Source: Parvularia atlantis (lineage: Eukaryota; Opisthokonta; Rotosphaerida). From it: a stretch of DNA of 64,000 bases. The stretch spans positions 1 through 64,000 of the forward strand of contig CALSCO010001524.1 in assembly GCA_943704415.1 (NCBI GenBank), given 5' to 3'. The position numbers were made by a program, and so were the translations under genes. Shown here piece after piece: positions 1 through 13,170 of the stretch. Under the pieces are notes generated by a model that was given only the letters and a program-made list of their open reading frames with translations, searched no databases and had not been told where the DNA came from. How positions within the stretch are numbered: the first letter of the stretch is position 1; each line of letters opens with the position of its first letter.

Positions 1-4
1 CCCC

Positions 5-30
5 ACACACACACACACACACACACACAC
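5..30 (+). repeat. (AC)n microsatellite ending an intron
   Basis: The window begins in a perfect AC tract directly followed by AG and then RasGAP coding sequence, so the tract abuts a 3' splice site. Its full length is cut by the window edge. Confidence 0.95.
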
Positions 31-32
31 AG

Positions 33-2590
33 GAGTTGCTCAACTGCGCCATCGGGGACCAGATCGGCAAGACCAAGTGGAAGCAGCGCCTGTGCATCCT
101 CATGCACACGCAGCAGCGGCTGTACCTGTTCAACGGCGAGGATGCCGTTATCCCGCGCTCGATCATCAACCTGCGCTCGGCGATCGTGCGGCAGGCCGAG
201 GCGTCGCTCGTCGGCAAGCCGTTCTGGTGCGCGCGCTGTGGGTGGGGCTGCCCTGCCACTCACACCTGCGGCCCCACCACGCAGCGTCCAAATCACGACC
301 GAGGGCGGCTCGGTCGTGCTCGAGACCGTGTCGGAGGAGGCCTGCGCGGCCTGGGCCGCCGACCTCTCGTCCCTAACGATCGACCGCGCCGAGTCCAACA
401 GCGAGGTGCGCGTCTGCTCGTGCGCCCCAGCGGCCCCTGTCAACAGCGCTGCGAGCAGGTCGGGCGGCAGTCGCGCTCGCTGCGCTTCCGCGTTGTCGAG
501 GCCAAGGATCTGACGCAGGGCACGGGCAGCTTCTACTGCACCATTACCATGGCCGAGGCCGTCGTCGCGCGCACGCAGGTGCAGCGCAACGTCAAGAGTG
601 CGTGCCACCGCGCCCGCTGCTTCCGCGTGTGCTCACGCGCGCGCAGACCCGGCATGGAACGAGGAGTTTTTCTTTATGGAGGTGCCCTCGACAGTCGACG
701 ACGTCAAGGTGCGCCCGCCTACTTCTGCCTCGGTCGTCTCGTGCTGACCTGCGCGCCGCCGCCAGGTCACGCTCTGGTCGCGCGGGCAGCTGCAGGAGCA
801 GGAGCTCGGCGCGGTCGTGATCAAGCTGTCGGCGCTGTCCAGCCATGTCGAGGTTGAGGAGTGGTGCGCGCACCAGTGCGTCTGGCAGCAGCAGCTTAGC
901 ACGCCGCGCGGCAGGTTCCCGCTGCTTTCGCCCGCGGGCAAAAAGGGCGAGAGCGACAAGAAGGCACCTGCATCGCTGTCGCTGCGGTTCACGCTCGAGT
1001 ACGAGCTCATCCTGCCGCTCAGGGTGCGCGCGGGACAAGCTGCCGTTTCCCGCTGACGCCCTGCGCAGAGCTACGAGCCGCTGCTCACGCTTGTCACGAC
1101 CGACTTCAAGCTGCTCGCGAGCCTGCTGTCGCTGACCAAGGCCGAGCGCGAGCAGGTGCGCGATCGCGTATGTGCGCGGTTCTGTGCTGTGGCTCACACC
1201 GCCCTGCAGGTCACACAGACGGTCCTGCGCATCCTCATGACGCAAAACAAGGCCACCGAGTTTGTGATGGAGCTGGCACGGCGCGAGATTGCCGCGACTG
1301 TCGAGCGCGTGTGTTGTTGCCGGCCGACCACCGCCCCCTTCTGAACGCGCACGCAGACCGTCCTCTTCCGCGTCAACACCGTCGGCACCAAGGCCATCGT
1401 CGAGTACCTCAAGCTGGCCAGCGTCGGCTACGTGCGCGACACGCTGCGGCCGTTCGTGATGGTGCGTGGTGGCGAGTGGGCCGGCGGGCTTACACTGACG
1501 CGCTGCACCACGCCGCACCAGGGCATCGACAAGTACGCCATCGACCCGGACAAGGTGCGCCGGCCGTCCTGACCGCGTCGGCGGCGGCTGACCGGCGCGC
1601 ACAGTCGGCCACGCTACTTGCGCCAATCCGCGACCTGTTTGACGCCATCTACGACTCGGTGCTGCGCATCCCATCGGAGCTGTTCATGTGCGCTCGCCCG
1701 TGCACACGGTCGCGCGTCGGCCCTGACGTCCCGTGGCCGCCACAGGTTTTTCTACCAGCTGAGCAGCGCGGCCATTGACCAGTTCAAGTCGGCCGGCGTG
1801 ACGAGCGACGACGACGCGGTGACCAACGTCGGGCTGATGGTGCGCGCGGTGCAGCGGGCGTGTGCATATGTTAGGCTCACTGGTGCGCCGTGCGCGGCAG
1901 GTCGTCAACGGCTTCTTCTTTCTGCGCCTCATGTGCGCCGCCGTCGTCGCGCCCAAGATCTACGGTGTGATCGACACGCACCCAGACGAGCGAGTGACGC
2001 GCATCCTGAAGACGTGCGTCCGCACGGCCACCGCCGTGCGCGTGCGCGCGCCGAGCTGACGGCCGCGGCAGGCTCGGGCGCGTGCTGCAGTACCTCGCCA
2101 ACTTCAAGGTCGAGGTTGACGCGGACGTGTTTGACGCCGAGGGCGCGGCGCTGCTCAACGGCTTTCTCAAGGACAACATCCCGCGCATGAAGAGGTGCGC
2201 GCGATCACACCGGTACGCACGCAGCTCACCCATGCGCGCCTCCTCGCAGCTTCATCCGGCAGATCGCGAACGAGGACAACGGCGCGACGCAGCGCCTGCA
2301 CCTGCCCGCGGCCGAGCTCAACATCGACCTGGAGCGGTGCGCCGCGACTCCGTCGGCTCCCGTGCGTGCCGCCTGATGTACGCGGACGCCGCAGCGACCT
2401 CGCGAGCCTGTACGCGACGATCATCCGCTACAACCAGGAGCTGACGGACCTCGTGCGCGACGGCGCGCGGACGAGCCTGACCAACATGATGGAGGACGTC
2501 TCGGGCGCATACAAGGCACGCTGGCCGGGGCGGTCGACGCCGTACCAGTACAAGATCTCCCTCGCCGACGCGATGCTCTTTCTGAAGTAG
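33..2590 (+). CDS. Ras GTPase-activating protein, PH-C2-RasGAP (5' partial)
   Basis: Stimulates GTP hydrolysis by Ras-family GTPases at membranes. The window opens inside an intron that ends in a CA tract; coding resumes at about 33 inside a PH domain (KTKWKQRLCIL, then WAADLSSL at the closing helix near 360). A C2 domain follows (LRFRVVEAKDL, DPAWNEEFFF, 480-870). The RasGAP domain runs from about 1070 to 2500, with the arginine finger in LFRVNTVGTKAIVEYL near 1370 and the family FLR motif as FFFLRLMCAAVVAPK near 1910. About fourteen short introns interrupt it, nearly all starting GTGCG. The stop is TAG at 2588-2590. The order resembles the RASAL/RASA4 group, but the N-terminus lies outside the window. 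This is a separate gene from the C2-C1-RasGAP near 42 kb. Confidence 0.88.
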
Positions 2591-2724
2591 GACTGCCGTG
2601 TGTGCCGGCGTGCCGCCGACGCGAAGAGAAGGACGCCAGCTTGCAGCACACTGTGACGTACCGGCTGCGCGCCTTCCGACGGCGCACGTGACCAGCCGTG
2701 CGCGCGACTTTCGAAGCGTGACAA
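2591..2724. other. Spacer between RasGAP and P450 genes
   Basis: A 134-nt head-to-tail spacer on the same strand. It must hold the RasGAP 3' end and the P450 promoter. No clear motif was seen; the sequence just before the P450 start (ttcgaagcgtgacaa) is less GC-rich than its surroundings. Confidence 0.5.
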
Positions 2725-5393
<2,669 letters not shown>

Positions 5394-5455
5394 CGCCAAT
5401 GTCCCGTCCCCGCCGCTTGCTGAATTGTCTGTGCAAACTATTCTGCAAACGAATC

Positions 5456-7572
5456 CTACAAATGCTCGAGCTGCTGCAGCAACAGCTTGCGCAGGAGCTG
5501 CCGCGTGTCACGGTCGGCCACGTTGACGGTCGTGCGGGCGCCCTCGATGCAAATCGTCGCGCCGACGCCCGGCAGCGACACGGTCACGGCGCTGTGGTCC
5601 GCGTTGGCCTGCACATCAATGCTGCCGACGTCGCTCTGTGCGCGCGCGGCGTGCGCAGGTCAGGGACACGCGCGCGTGTGCAAGCATTTGCGCGGCACCG
5701 CCGCCAGGCTGTCCAGCAGCGGCTCGAGCGCGACGTTGCCGAACAGCAGCCGCCGCCGCCGCGCCTGGATGCGCTGCAGGTCGCGCTTGCCCGGCGCGTC
5801 CAGGGCCAGCTGGTGGTTGGTCAGCGTCAGCACGGCCGCCAGCCGCCGCACGCGCTTCGTGCCGAGCAGCGTCGGCTGCACGTCGCGCGCGAGCCGCTCG
5901 GCCAGCAGCGCGTGCTCGAGCCCCGTCATCGCGCCAGGCAGCGGCACCGAAACGCGCTCGCCCGCGCGCGACGCCAGCACGTACGTCGGCCGCCCACTCA
6001 GCGGCATGATCCCATCCGCTCGCCCCGCCGCCGCCGACGGCGTGTCCTCCATCTGCACGCACAGCGCCTGCGGCTTGAGCCGCTCGAGCAGCGCGCTCGC
6101 CTCGGCGTAGGTCAGCCCGGGGTCGATCGGTGTATAGCACACGCGCATGGCGAGTGGGTGGTACGGCGCGAGGCACTGCTCGGTCGGGTAGTCTGGGTCT
6201 GCACGCCGCCGCAGCGCGTCAGCGGCCTCCGCAGCGCGCGAGAGACGCACCGATGAAGATGACCGTGTTGCGCGCCGAAGGGCCCCAGAGGCGCATAAAG
6301 TGCACCATGTCGCCGCAACGCAGCGACGGGTGGCCCGCAAAGACGATCGCAGGTTGCTTGAACACGTTGCCAAAGGACCCGTGCAGGTTGGCAAAGTGCT
6401 GCACCCGCCCGGACCGCACCAGGTCCGCGTGCGAGAATGGCGGCTCGGGCAGGAACGTCTTGTCCTGCCGGTTCTTGCTCATCCACTCGCCCAAAATGTT
6501 GGCGTACCCGAGCGACTGGTCGACCACGGGCGAGACGAGGTAGATGGGCACGCCGGCCAGGTTCATGTTGGCCAGGTAGAGCGCCAGCACCTCGATCAAG
6601 TCGTAGACGACGCCCGTGGGCAGGCACGGGATGAGCACGTTGCCGCGCTTCTTGACGGTCGACACTGCGCCCGCGGCGCGCACGCGTGAGCGGTGCGAGC
6701 AGGGCGCGTGTGACCGCGGACGCACAGACGTGTGCGCAGAGGTCGTTGATCATCTGGTCCGGGTTGCGCCCGGGCTCGCGCGAGAAGCCAGCCGCGATCA
6801 CGAACGCCGCGTCGGTCAGCGGGCGGTAGTCGAGCGGCTCCGGATGCCGGCTCGTGACGGACGACGAGGTCGAGAGGAAGACGACCTTGTAGCGGTCAGT
6901 GGCGAGGGTCCAGTTGCACGCGCCGAGGGCGTGGCCGGAGCTGGTGGGGCGCAGGTGCATGTTGCCGTACGTGCGGATGTCCTGCGCGTACGAGCAGCGG
7001 TGCACCCGGTCCACGCACGCCGCCACGTCCGCGCGCGAGTATAGCGGCACCCACAGGTCTGAGTCGTCCTCGCCGTCGAGGCCCAGGAAGGTGGCTGTAC
7101 CAGCTTCGCCCAGGACGGGCAGTGCCGTCAGTCGCGTCCAGGCGGGCGCCCCGGCCGGCACGCTCTTGCCGATCGCGGCAAAGTGCACGAGCTCCTCCAT
7201 CAGCTGGCGGCCGAGCTCGAGCACGGGCTCGGTGGCGTAGACGCGGCCGCGGAAGCGCGGGTCGCGCAGCAGCAGCGGCAGGCCGAGCAGACCGGCGCAA
7301 TTGCTCACGAGCACGACGTCGATCGCGCCCACGTCGAGCATGTCGAGGCGCGGCCCGCGCACGCGCAACGGCGCATCGGCCAGCAGCACGCCGTTGATCG
7401 CGATCGCCGCCGATCCGGTCGCCGCCGCCGGCACATCGCGGAAGCTGTGCGTGTAGTACTGCGGTGCGAACGCCGCCACGCTCGCCAGGTCCAGCGGCGC
7501 GTCCAGCAGCACCGTCGCGTCCGGCAGGCGCAGGACGAAGGCGTTGCGCCCGATACGCGTCACCGTTGCCAT
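5456..7572 (-). CDS. INTS9: Integrator complex subunit 9 (beta-CASP protein)
   Basis: INTS9 pairs with INTS11 in the Integrator cleavage module that cuts nascent snRNAs and other Pol II transcripts in the nucleus. The start at 7570-7572 gives MATVTRIGRNAFVLR. The metallo-beta-lactamase core contains VLVSNCAGLLGLP where active enzymes carry HxHxDH, matching the known catalytic inactivity of INTS9. YATEPVLELGRQLMEELV is highly characteristic. The beta-CASP part follows an intron near 6.66-6.74 kb (NVLIPCLPTGVVYDL, then FAGHPSLRCGDMVHF). A C-terminal domain ends in LLLQQLEHL. It has about four exons and roughly 630 residues, close to animal INTS9. It converges on the P450 gene. Confidence 0.9.
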
Positions 7573-7711
7573 TTCAAAGTGCAACTGCGCGGTACGTAGG
7601 CATCAGCCATTGCTTCGCTTCTTCGCGGCGCACGACGCACGACGCACGGCGCACGGCGCGCTGCTGCCCCGCTGGATGACCCTGCGCACAACCAAAAAAA
7701 AAATTACACAA

Positions 7712-8384
7712 CTAGAAGCTGTTGCTGAGCCGCTCGCCGGCGCTGACGTTTCCGCCGCACGGGACTGACGGGCCGCTCTTTCTCGCGCTCTCCTCTTTTC
7801 TTTTTCCTTGCCGCACGCGTGCTGCTTGCTCACGCTGCACGGTCCCCCCTCGCTCAGCGCGCGCACTGTGCGCGCGCCGCCGGTGGCGGGCGTGCCCGCA
7901 CGCGTGTGGTCGCGCCAGGACGCTTTTTTTTTTGTTTTTCGGACGCTTTTCTGATCCGAGTTGAGTGAGGCGACGACAAGGTCGCGCCAGACGGCGCGGT
8001 ATTGGGCCTCGTCCTCGACCAGGCCTGCCTGCTCGACCGAGATGCCGTACCACGTCTTGTCCGCCACCGACGAGCTTAAGGTGGCGACGAGCAAAGGTCA
8101 CCGCGGCGTGCGCGGGGCGCAAGCTGCAGTTCGACCGCCTGGTTGCGGAACGCCGTGCGGGCCCTCGCCGCCGCGATTCGGCCCTCAGCAGCGGCCGAGC
8201 CGATGTGAAGAGCGATAGACACTTTTCTCGCTTCTTTCTGCAGGAGCAAGCGGGGCGGCGAGAAGTTTGAGAACCCGAAGAAGGCCTTCAAGTCGACGTC
8301 GCCAAGGTCGCGGCGGCCTTTGTGCGGGATGATGGCCGGCGAAGAATGGCGCTCGGCCCAGTTGTCCACGAGCGGGGCGGCTGG
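7712..8384 (-). CDS. Candidate unknown protein, structure unresolved
   Basis: Two minus-strand stretches have the strong GC-ending codon use of neighbouring genes. The first begins with ATG at about 8384 (MPAAPLVDNWAERH, then DLKAFFGFSNFSP). The second, near 7960-8090, contains DKTWYGISVEQAGL and AVWRDLVVASLNS. A possible last exon ends at TAG 7712 (AGERLSNSF). I could not find a canonical donor/acceptor set linking them without hitting a stop. The plus strand at 8244-8435 also has a clean frame ending CASMYYCWVLA, so the strand itself is uncertain. No family was recognised. Confidence 0.25.
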
Positions 8385-8487
8385 CATCACCAAGGTCCTG
8401 TGCGCCTCGATGTACTACTGCTGGGTACTCGCTTAGGTCGAACTTTGTCTGTGTCTTTGTGTTTGTGTGTATGGGTGCGCATGCGCG

Positions 8488-8493
8488 TGTACA
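8488..8493. terminator. TGTACA, candidate 3'-end element of the TMEM198-like gene
   Basis: Palindromic hexamer 29 nt past the stop codon. It is one of seven seen in 3' flanks in this window; the 3'-processing role is inferred from position. Confidence 0.35.
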
Positions 8494-8521
8494 GCGGGAA
8501 GAGCGGTCAGCGCGTCTGGGA

Positions 8522-9709
8522 TCAGTTGATCTTGACGTAGACGTTGCCGTTCGGCTTGTTGTGGTCGCGGTCGCGGTTCGTGTAGAACTGGAGCAACAGC
8601 GAGCGTCAGCGCCGCGCACGCGCGCGCACGTGCACACGCACCTGGAAGATGACGCCGATGACCGCCGTGACGATGCAGCCTGCGAGCATTAGCACGCATT
8701 CGGTCGTGTTGCACTGCTGGTAGTCGTCATTGCCGCCAATGACCCCGCGCGCGGCCTTGTAGAATCCGGCTGTGCGTGCGCGTGCATGAGCTTGCAGCCA
8801 GAGGGGGGGCCGCTGCACACGCACTCTGCGCAAACGTGTCGATGCCGTAGAACAGCACATACGCGCCGACGTAGGACGAGCCGAGGATGATGACGACCTT
8901 CTGGAAGATGAGCGCGAGGATGCCGACCACGAGCGCCTGTGCGCGCGCCCGCCAGGTCAGAGGAGCAGAGGGCGCGGCGGCCGCCGCGCACCAGGCCGCC
9001 GATAAACAGCCACTTGTAGGCGTCGTTGGTAAGCAGCGGCGAGCCTGGGTCGATGATGCTGAGGATCCACATGGCCAGCATGAAGCCCGCGAGCGCGCCG
9101 AGCAGGAGGATGCCGAGCTGCAGCAGGCACACGAGCAGCAGGCCCACGAGGATGCCCGCGCCGACCGACGAGCCGAAGATGACCCAGTCCTCGTTCGTGC
9201 CGTAGTCGGCGTCGATGCCGGTCAAGATCGCGTAGCACGTCCTGAACGTCGTCAGCACACTGAGCGTGTGTGCCACTTGCACGCGCGCACGCACCAGTAG
9301 CCGACGTAGAAGCCCGTGAGGAACACGAGCACGCGCAAGATGCGGTAGCCGGCGAAGCACAGGTACAGCCTGCGCCGCCGCTCAGCTCTCACGCGCTCGG
9401 GTGCCGGCGCACAGCGCGCACCCCGTGAGGATGCAGCACACGCCGAAGATGATCTCATCGGCCGTGAACTGCGACTCGGCCGCGCCGACCTGCCCAGCGG
9501 CTGCGGGGTGGGGGTTTGCCCGACGCGCGCGCGTGAGAACGGCCGTGTCTCATATGGCGCGCGCGCGCGCGCCGCCACGCGCCGCCACGTCCTTCCTGGC
9601 ACAGCGCACGCGGGCACACACGAGCTCAACACGAGCACGTACCGGCCGCGGGGAGGGCTGCAGCGGCGAGCACGGCCGCGAGCGCGACAACAACAGCCAC
9701 GAGCTTCAT
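8522..9709 (-). CDS. TMEM198/DUF4203-like multi-pass membrane protein
   Basis: The start at 9707-9709 gives MKLVAVVVALAAVLAAAALP, a clear signal peptide, followed by an intron with a GTACGT donor. The rest is a chain of hydrophobic segments: DEIIFGVCCILTG, then CFAGYRILRVLVFLTGFYVG, then the glycine-rich SVGAGILVGLLLVCLLQLG and FMLAMWILSIIDPG, and finally VVIILGSSYVGAYVLFYGID. Glycine-spaced helices of this kind, and the GYRxxRxxxFLTGF motif, are typical of the TMEM198/TM7SF3 (DUF4203) fold. A cysteine-containing loop (QQCNTTECV) precedes the last helix; the tail ends NGNVYVKIN. About 300 residues and about six exons. Animal TMEM198 is linked to Wnt signalling; its role here is unknown. Confidence 0.75.
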
Positions 9710-9756
9710 GACTCGGCACCGACGATTGATCGCTAACTGAGCGGTACACATCTGCA
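9710..9756. promoter_or_regulatory. Bidirectional promoter, TMEM198-like / NUDIX
   Basis: Only 47 nt separate the two divergent start codons. The spacer is visibly lower in GC (cgattgatcgctaactga) and must carry both promoters and leaders unless a leader overlaps the neighbour. Confidence 0.45.
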
Positions 9757-10609
9757 ATGCTGTCGCTGCTCAGCCGGCGGCTGGTGACGGCCGCGCCCGC
9801 GCCCGCGCCTGCGCCTGCGCCCGCGGTGGTGGTGGCGGCGGCGGCCGAGCTCGTGCGCAAGGGCCCCGTGCACAAGCGTGTGCCGCCGGGCGACGATAAG
9901 GAGCGGCTCGTGTGCGACGAGTGCGGCTTCGTGTGCGTCTGCCATCGCGCGCGCTCGCAGTCAGCTCGGCCTCAACCGGCGTCTGGCGGCAGCAACTACC
10001 AGAACCCGAAGGTCATCGTCGGCTGCATCCCGCTCGACCCGGCCTCGGGGCGCGTGCTGTTGTGTCGCCGCGGCATCGAGCCGCGCCGCGGGACATGGAC
10101 CATCCCGGCGGCTTTCTCGAGACGAGCGAGTCGAGCGAGGAGGGCGCGGCGCGCGAGACGCGCGAGGAGTGCAACGCCGAGGTGCGCGCGCACGTCTCAC
10201 ACATCGGGCCCGCACACATCGCCCACGCGACTGGTGCGCCCGCGCGCCAAGGTCAAGGTCGACGGCCTGCTGGCCGTGTACTCGGTGCCGCGCATCTCGC
10301 AGATCCACCTGTGGTCCGCACTACGCCGTGCGCGCAGATCGTTCTCGCGCTCACGACGCGCGCAGGTACCGCGCGACGCTGCAGTCGCAGGCGCACTATG
10401 CCGGCACGGAGAGCCTCGACGTGCGGCCAGCGTCCGCATCCGCCCTTGCTGATGTGCGCGCGCAGGTCCGCCTGTTCCACCCGCACGAAATGCCGTTCGA
10501 CAACATCTCGTTCCCGAGCATCGAGAGCGCGCTCCGCTTCTGGTGCGACCACCGTGACGACGGCGCGATCGACGTGCAAACGATCACGCGCATGCCGCCC
10601 AAGCTGTGA
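9757..10609 (+). CDS. NUDIX hydrolase with N-terminal zinc ribbon; apparent frameshift
   Basis: Hydrolyses nucleoside-diphosphate-linked compounds; the substrate is unknown. The N-terminus (MLSLLSRRLVTAA plus an Ala/Pro run) could be a mitochondrial presequence. The first exon ends in VCDECGFV, one knuckle of a ribbon, and is spliced to NYQNPKVIVGCIPL, the arrangement of bacterial-type zinc-ribbon NUDIX proteins. The NUDIX box is GFLETSESSEEGAARETREE. Between GTWTIP and the box the frame changes by one base at about 10104-10112, where the family has PAGF. A single missing G, as a sequencing error or a real mutation, explains it. Three further introns lead to RLFHPHEMPFDNISFPS and the stop at 10607-10609. 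It converges on the tandem-PH gene with 24 nt between stops. Confidence 0.82.
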
Positions 10610-10612
10610 GTC

Positions 10613-10618
10613 TGTACA
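10613..10618. terminator. TGTACA between convergent NUDIX and PH genes
   Basis: Palindromic hexamer in the 24-nt spacer between two facing stop codons. By symmetry it could serve either strand. Confidence 0.4.
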
Positions 10619-10633
10619 AGTGCACATGCGCGA

Positions 10634-11647
10634 TCACGTTGCCGTCGGGTACGCCGGGTGGAACACGAGCACGGTGAGCCAGTCGTCGCGCTCGTCGTCC
10701 GACGCCGCCGTAAGGAAGTACGTCCGCGCGCGCGTCTCGATCGCGATCGAGTGCGGCCGCCCCACGCGCTCGTCGGCCGCCGCGATCGACAGCGCCTCGT
10801 GCAGATTGATCGCGCCCTTGACCGACATGGCGCGCGCGTCCTGCCCGCCCGCGGTCACACCTCCTCGTCCTGCTCACGCGCGCGCACCTCCTCGCTCTTG
10901 TAGTACAGCAGCTGCCGGTCCTTCAACACAAACCAGCGCTGCTTCCAGTTCTGCCCGCGCGCCACGTCAGCGACAAAGTGCACGGCGAACGAGCACGGCG
11001 CACCTTGACCTTCCCGCCCTGCTTGAGCAGGTACCCGGCCTTGGCCGTGCGCGCAGCCGTCTGCGCGTTCTCGAGGTACTGCGCGCGGGTGAGCCGCCCA
11101 TGTGCACGCACCGACCGCAGGCGACGCACCTCGACCCACGTCTCAAAGTCGTCCTCGCGCTCGACGGCGAGAAGGAACGTGCGGTTGGGCGCGACCACGC
11201 GGATCTGCCGGCTCGCGGGCCGCTCGTCGCTCGCCGGCACGAGCTGCGTCTGCACGGGCGCGCACAAGCGCAGGTCGATCGTGTGCCGTGCGCGGTCCTC
11301 GTGCTGCAGCGCCGCGTCAGCCGCGCCGCGCATCGGCCCGCCGCGCGCACCTGCTCCTCGCCGTGGAAGACGAGCAGCAGGCTGTCGCGCCGCCTGAGTA
11401 GCAGCCAGCGCCGCTTCCACAGCTTTGCGCGCACGGGACGTCAAACAAAGACGGCGCAATCCGGTGGCCCCAGGGCGCCGCATACCCGCCCGTTCTTGAC
11501 CGACTGCTTCAGCACCCAGCCGCTCAGCGTCTCGGACAGGGTGCGCCGGCGCTGCATCTGCGCCTCCTCGCGCTCGAGCCGGTGCAGCGCGTCGCTGCCG
11601 TCCGGCTGCACGGCCGCGGCCGCGCTCTCGAGCGAGTCTGCGTTCAT
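10634..11647 (-). CDS. Tandem PH-domain protein
   Basis: Probably a phosphoinositide- or protein-binding membrane adaptor. The start at 11645-11647 gives MNADSLESAAAAVQ. The first PH domain begins LSGWVLKQSVKNG, continues after an intron as LWKRRWLLLRRRD and closes with the conserved tryptophan helix DDFETWVEVRRL. The second begins AGYLLKQGGKVK, continues NWKQRWFVLKDRQLLYYKS and closes DDERDDWLTVL. There is no catalytic domain. About 270 residues and five or six exons. The architecture resembles TAPP-type proteins, but PH domains are too divergent to assign orthology. It diverges from HMCES with 26 nt between start codons. Confidence 0.85.
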
Positions 11648-11673
11648 TTGGGGCAAGGGGTTGTTGACAGCGA
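11648..11673. promoter_or_regulatory. 26-nt bidirectional spacer, tandem-PH / HMCES
   Basis: The divergent start codons are only 26 nt apart. There is little room for separate core promoters, so transcription starts may lie within this spacer or leaders may be almost absent. Confidence 0.4.
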
Positions 11674-13119
11674 ATGTGCGGCCGGGTGGCGCACCTCCAG
11701 CCCGCGCCGGCGGTGCAGGCGGCCGTACGCGCGCGCAGCTTTGCCGACGCGGAGCGGTACCGGGTGCGTGCGCGCGCACGTGCGGCTGCGGCTCAGATGC
11801 GAGGCGCACGCAGACGTCGTACAACGCAGGGCCGACGCGGCACATGCCCGTGCTCGTGCGCCACAACGGCGAGCGCGAGCTGCGCGCGATGCGCTGGGGC
11901 CTCATCCCCGGCTGGACCAAGCCGCCCGCGCCGCCGTCGTCCTCGTCCTCGTCCTCGGCCTCGGCCTCGTCCACGTCCACGTCCGCGTCGACGGTAGCGG
12001 CAACGGCAACGGCCGATCCGCTCTCGTTCCGCAGCAGCCTCAACACGATCAACGCGCGCGACGACGCCGTCTGCGGCCGCGCGCACAGCCTGTGGCACGC
12101 GTACCGCCAGCGCAAGCGCTGCGTCGTGCTGGCCGACGGGTGCGCCGCCGCTGCTGCCTCGTCGATCGCGGGCGGGGCGCCGACGTCGTGCCGCCGCCGC
12201 GCAGCTTCTTCGAGTGGCTCGCGGTCGGCAAGCAGCGCCACCCGCACTTCATCCGCCTGCCCGGGGAGCAGCGCCTGATGATGTTTGCGGGCTTCTATGA
12301 CGTGTGGAAGGACGCGCACGGTGCGTGCGTGCGCGCTGCTGACCGCCGTACGTCGCTCACGCGGCGGGCCAACAGGCCAGCTCGTCTACAGCTGCAGCGT
12401 CGTCACGACGAGCAGCAACGCGCAGATGCGCTTCCTGCACGAGCGCATGCCCGTCCTGCTCACGCGCGACGAGGACGTCGACCGCTGGCTCGACGCGGAC
12501 GTGCCCTTCGAGAGCGCGAGCCATCTGCTGCGGCCGTACGCGGGCGAGCTGCGCATCGACCAGGTCTCGACTTTTGTCAACAAGATCGGGCACGACACGC
12601 CCGAGTGCGTCACGCCCCTGAGCGTCTCGGGTGTGACGGACGTGCACACGCGGCCCATCACGACCTTCTTCAGCTCGCCGCGCAAGGACAGCAGCAGCGG
12701 TGGCAGCAGCTCGCCGAGAAAAAACGACGCGGACGAGGTCGACGGCTACGAGGGCATTGACGGCGTGGGCAACGCGGGCGGGCCTGACGCGCCGCTCCCA
12801 GCCGCGCCGTCTGCAACCGATGAAGAACTCAAGCGCGAGCGGATCGAGACCGAGCGCGCGCTCGTGGCGGCCGCGTTCGGGCCAGACGAGGCGGCGGCGG
12901 CGACCACCAAGCGCAAGCACGACGAGGTCGACGACGTGTTCGAGATCGCCGTCGACGAGGCCAAGCTGCAGCAGCTCGGTGCGTGCTCGCGCCTGCGCGT
13001 GGAACGCAGCTGACCGGTCGCTAGCCGCGCTCGGGTTCGACGAGCAGCGCACGCGCGAGGCCCTCGCCAAGTACTGCAGCGTCGAGGCCGCGACCAACTG
13101 GCTGCTCGACACCGCGTGA
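11674..13119 (+). CDS. HMCES: HMCES / SRAP-domain abasic-site shield with C-terminal UBA
   Basis: SRAP proteins covalently cap abasic sites in single-stranded DNA at replication forks through Cys2, exposed after Met removal; MCGRV is the exact family start. Other SRAP hallmarks are present: NAGPTRHMPV, MRWGLIPGW, NTINAR, VVLADG spliced to FFEW (catalytic glutamate), the active-site histidine in FLHERMPVLLT, and a Ser/Ala linker inside the fold near 11930-12000. After the domain comes a PIP-box-like RPITTFFSSP (about 12650), as in animal HMCES, though it lacks the usual glutamine. The last two exons encode a UBA-like module (LAALGFDEQ, then SVEAATNWLLDTA). That fusion is not part of the HMCES I know. 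Stop 13117-13119. Confidence 0.92.
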
Positions 13120-13151
13120 CGTGCCGTTACCGCTGTGTGCTCGCCCGTGCC

Positions 13152-13157
13152 TGTACA
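13152..13157. terminator. TGTACA between convergent HMCES and ACAP-like genes
   Basis: Palindromic hexamer in the 51-nt spacer between facing stop codons. Confidence 0.4.
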
Positions 13158-13170
13158 GAAGAAGCATTCA

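Larger units (their letters stand above)
7573..8521. other. Region with no firm gene; lower-GC stretches and A/T tracts
   Basis: About 950 nt between INTS9 and the TMEM198-like gene. It holds an A10 tract near 7690, an 11-T tract inside a GGACGCTTTT direct repeat (7918-7950), short CGCACGAC-type tandem repeats near 7630-7655, a T/G-rich stretch at 8440-8475 and a TGTACA at 8488. Coding-like reading frames exist on both strands (see the minus-strand candidate), but no complete spliced model could be built. Confidence 0.5.

Noticed and set aside
592-1674. Long minus-strand open frame opposite the first RasGAP
   Set aside because: It is antisense to a clearly recognised, spliced RasGAP; its protein is arginine/alanine-rich with no motifs, as expected for a shadow frame in GC-rich DNA.
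9912-12278. 788-codon plus-strand frame spanning NUDIX, the antisense of the PH gene and HMCES
   Set aside because: Its pieces coincide with real exons of two different genes and the antisense of a third; the continuity is due to few AT-rich stops in GC-rich DNA.
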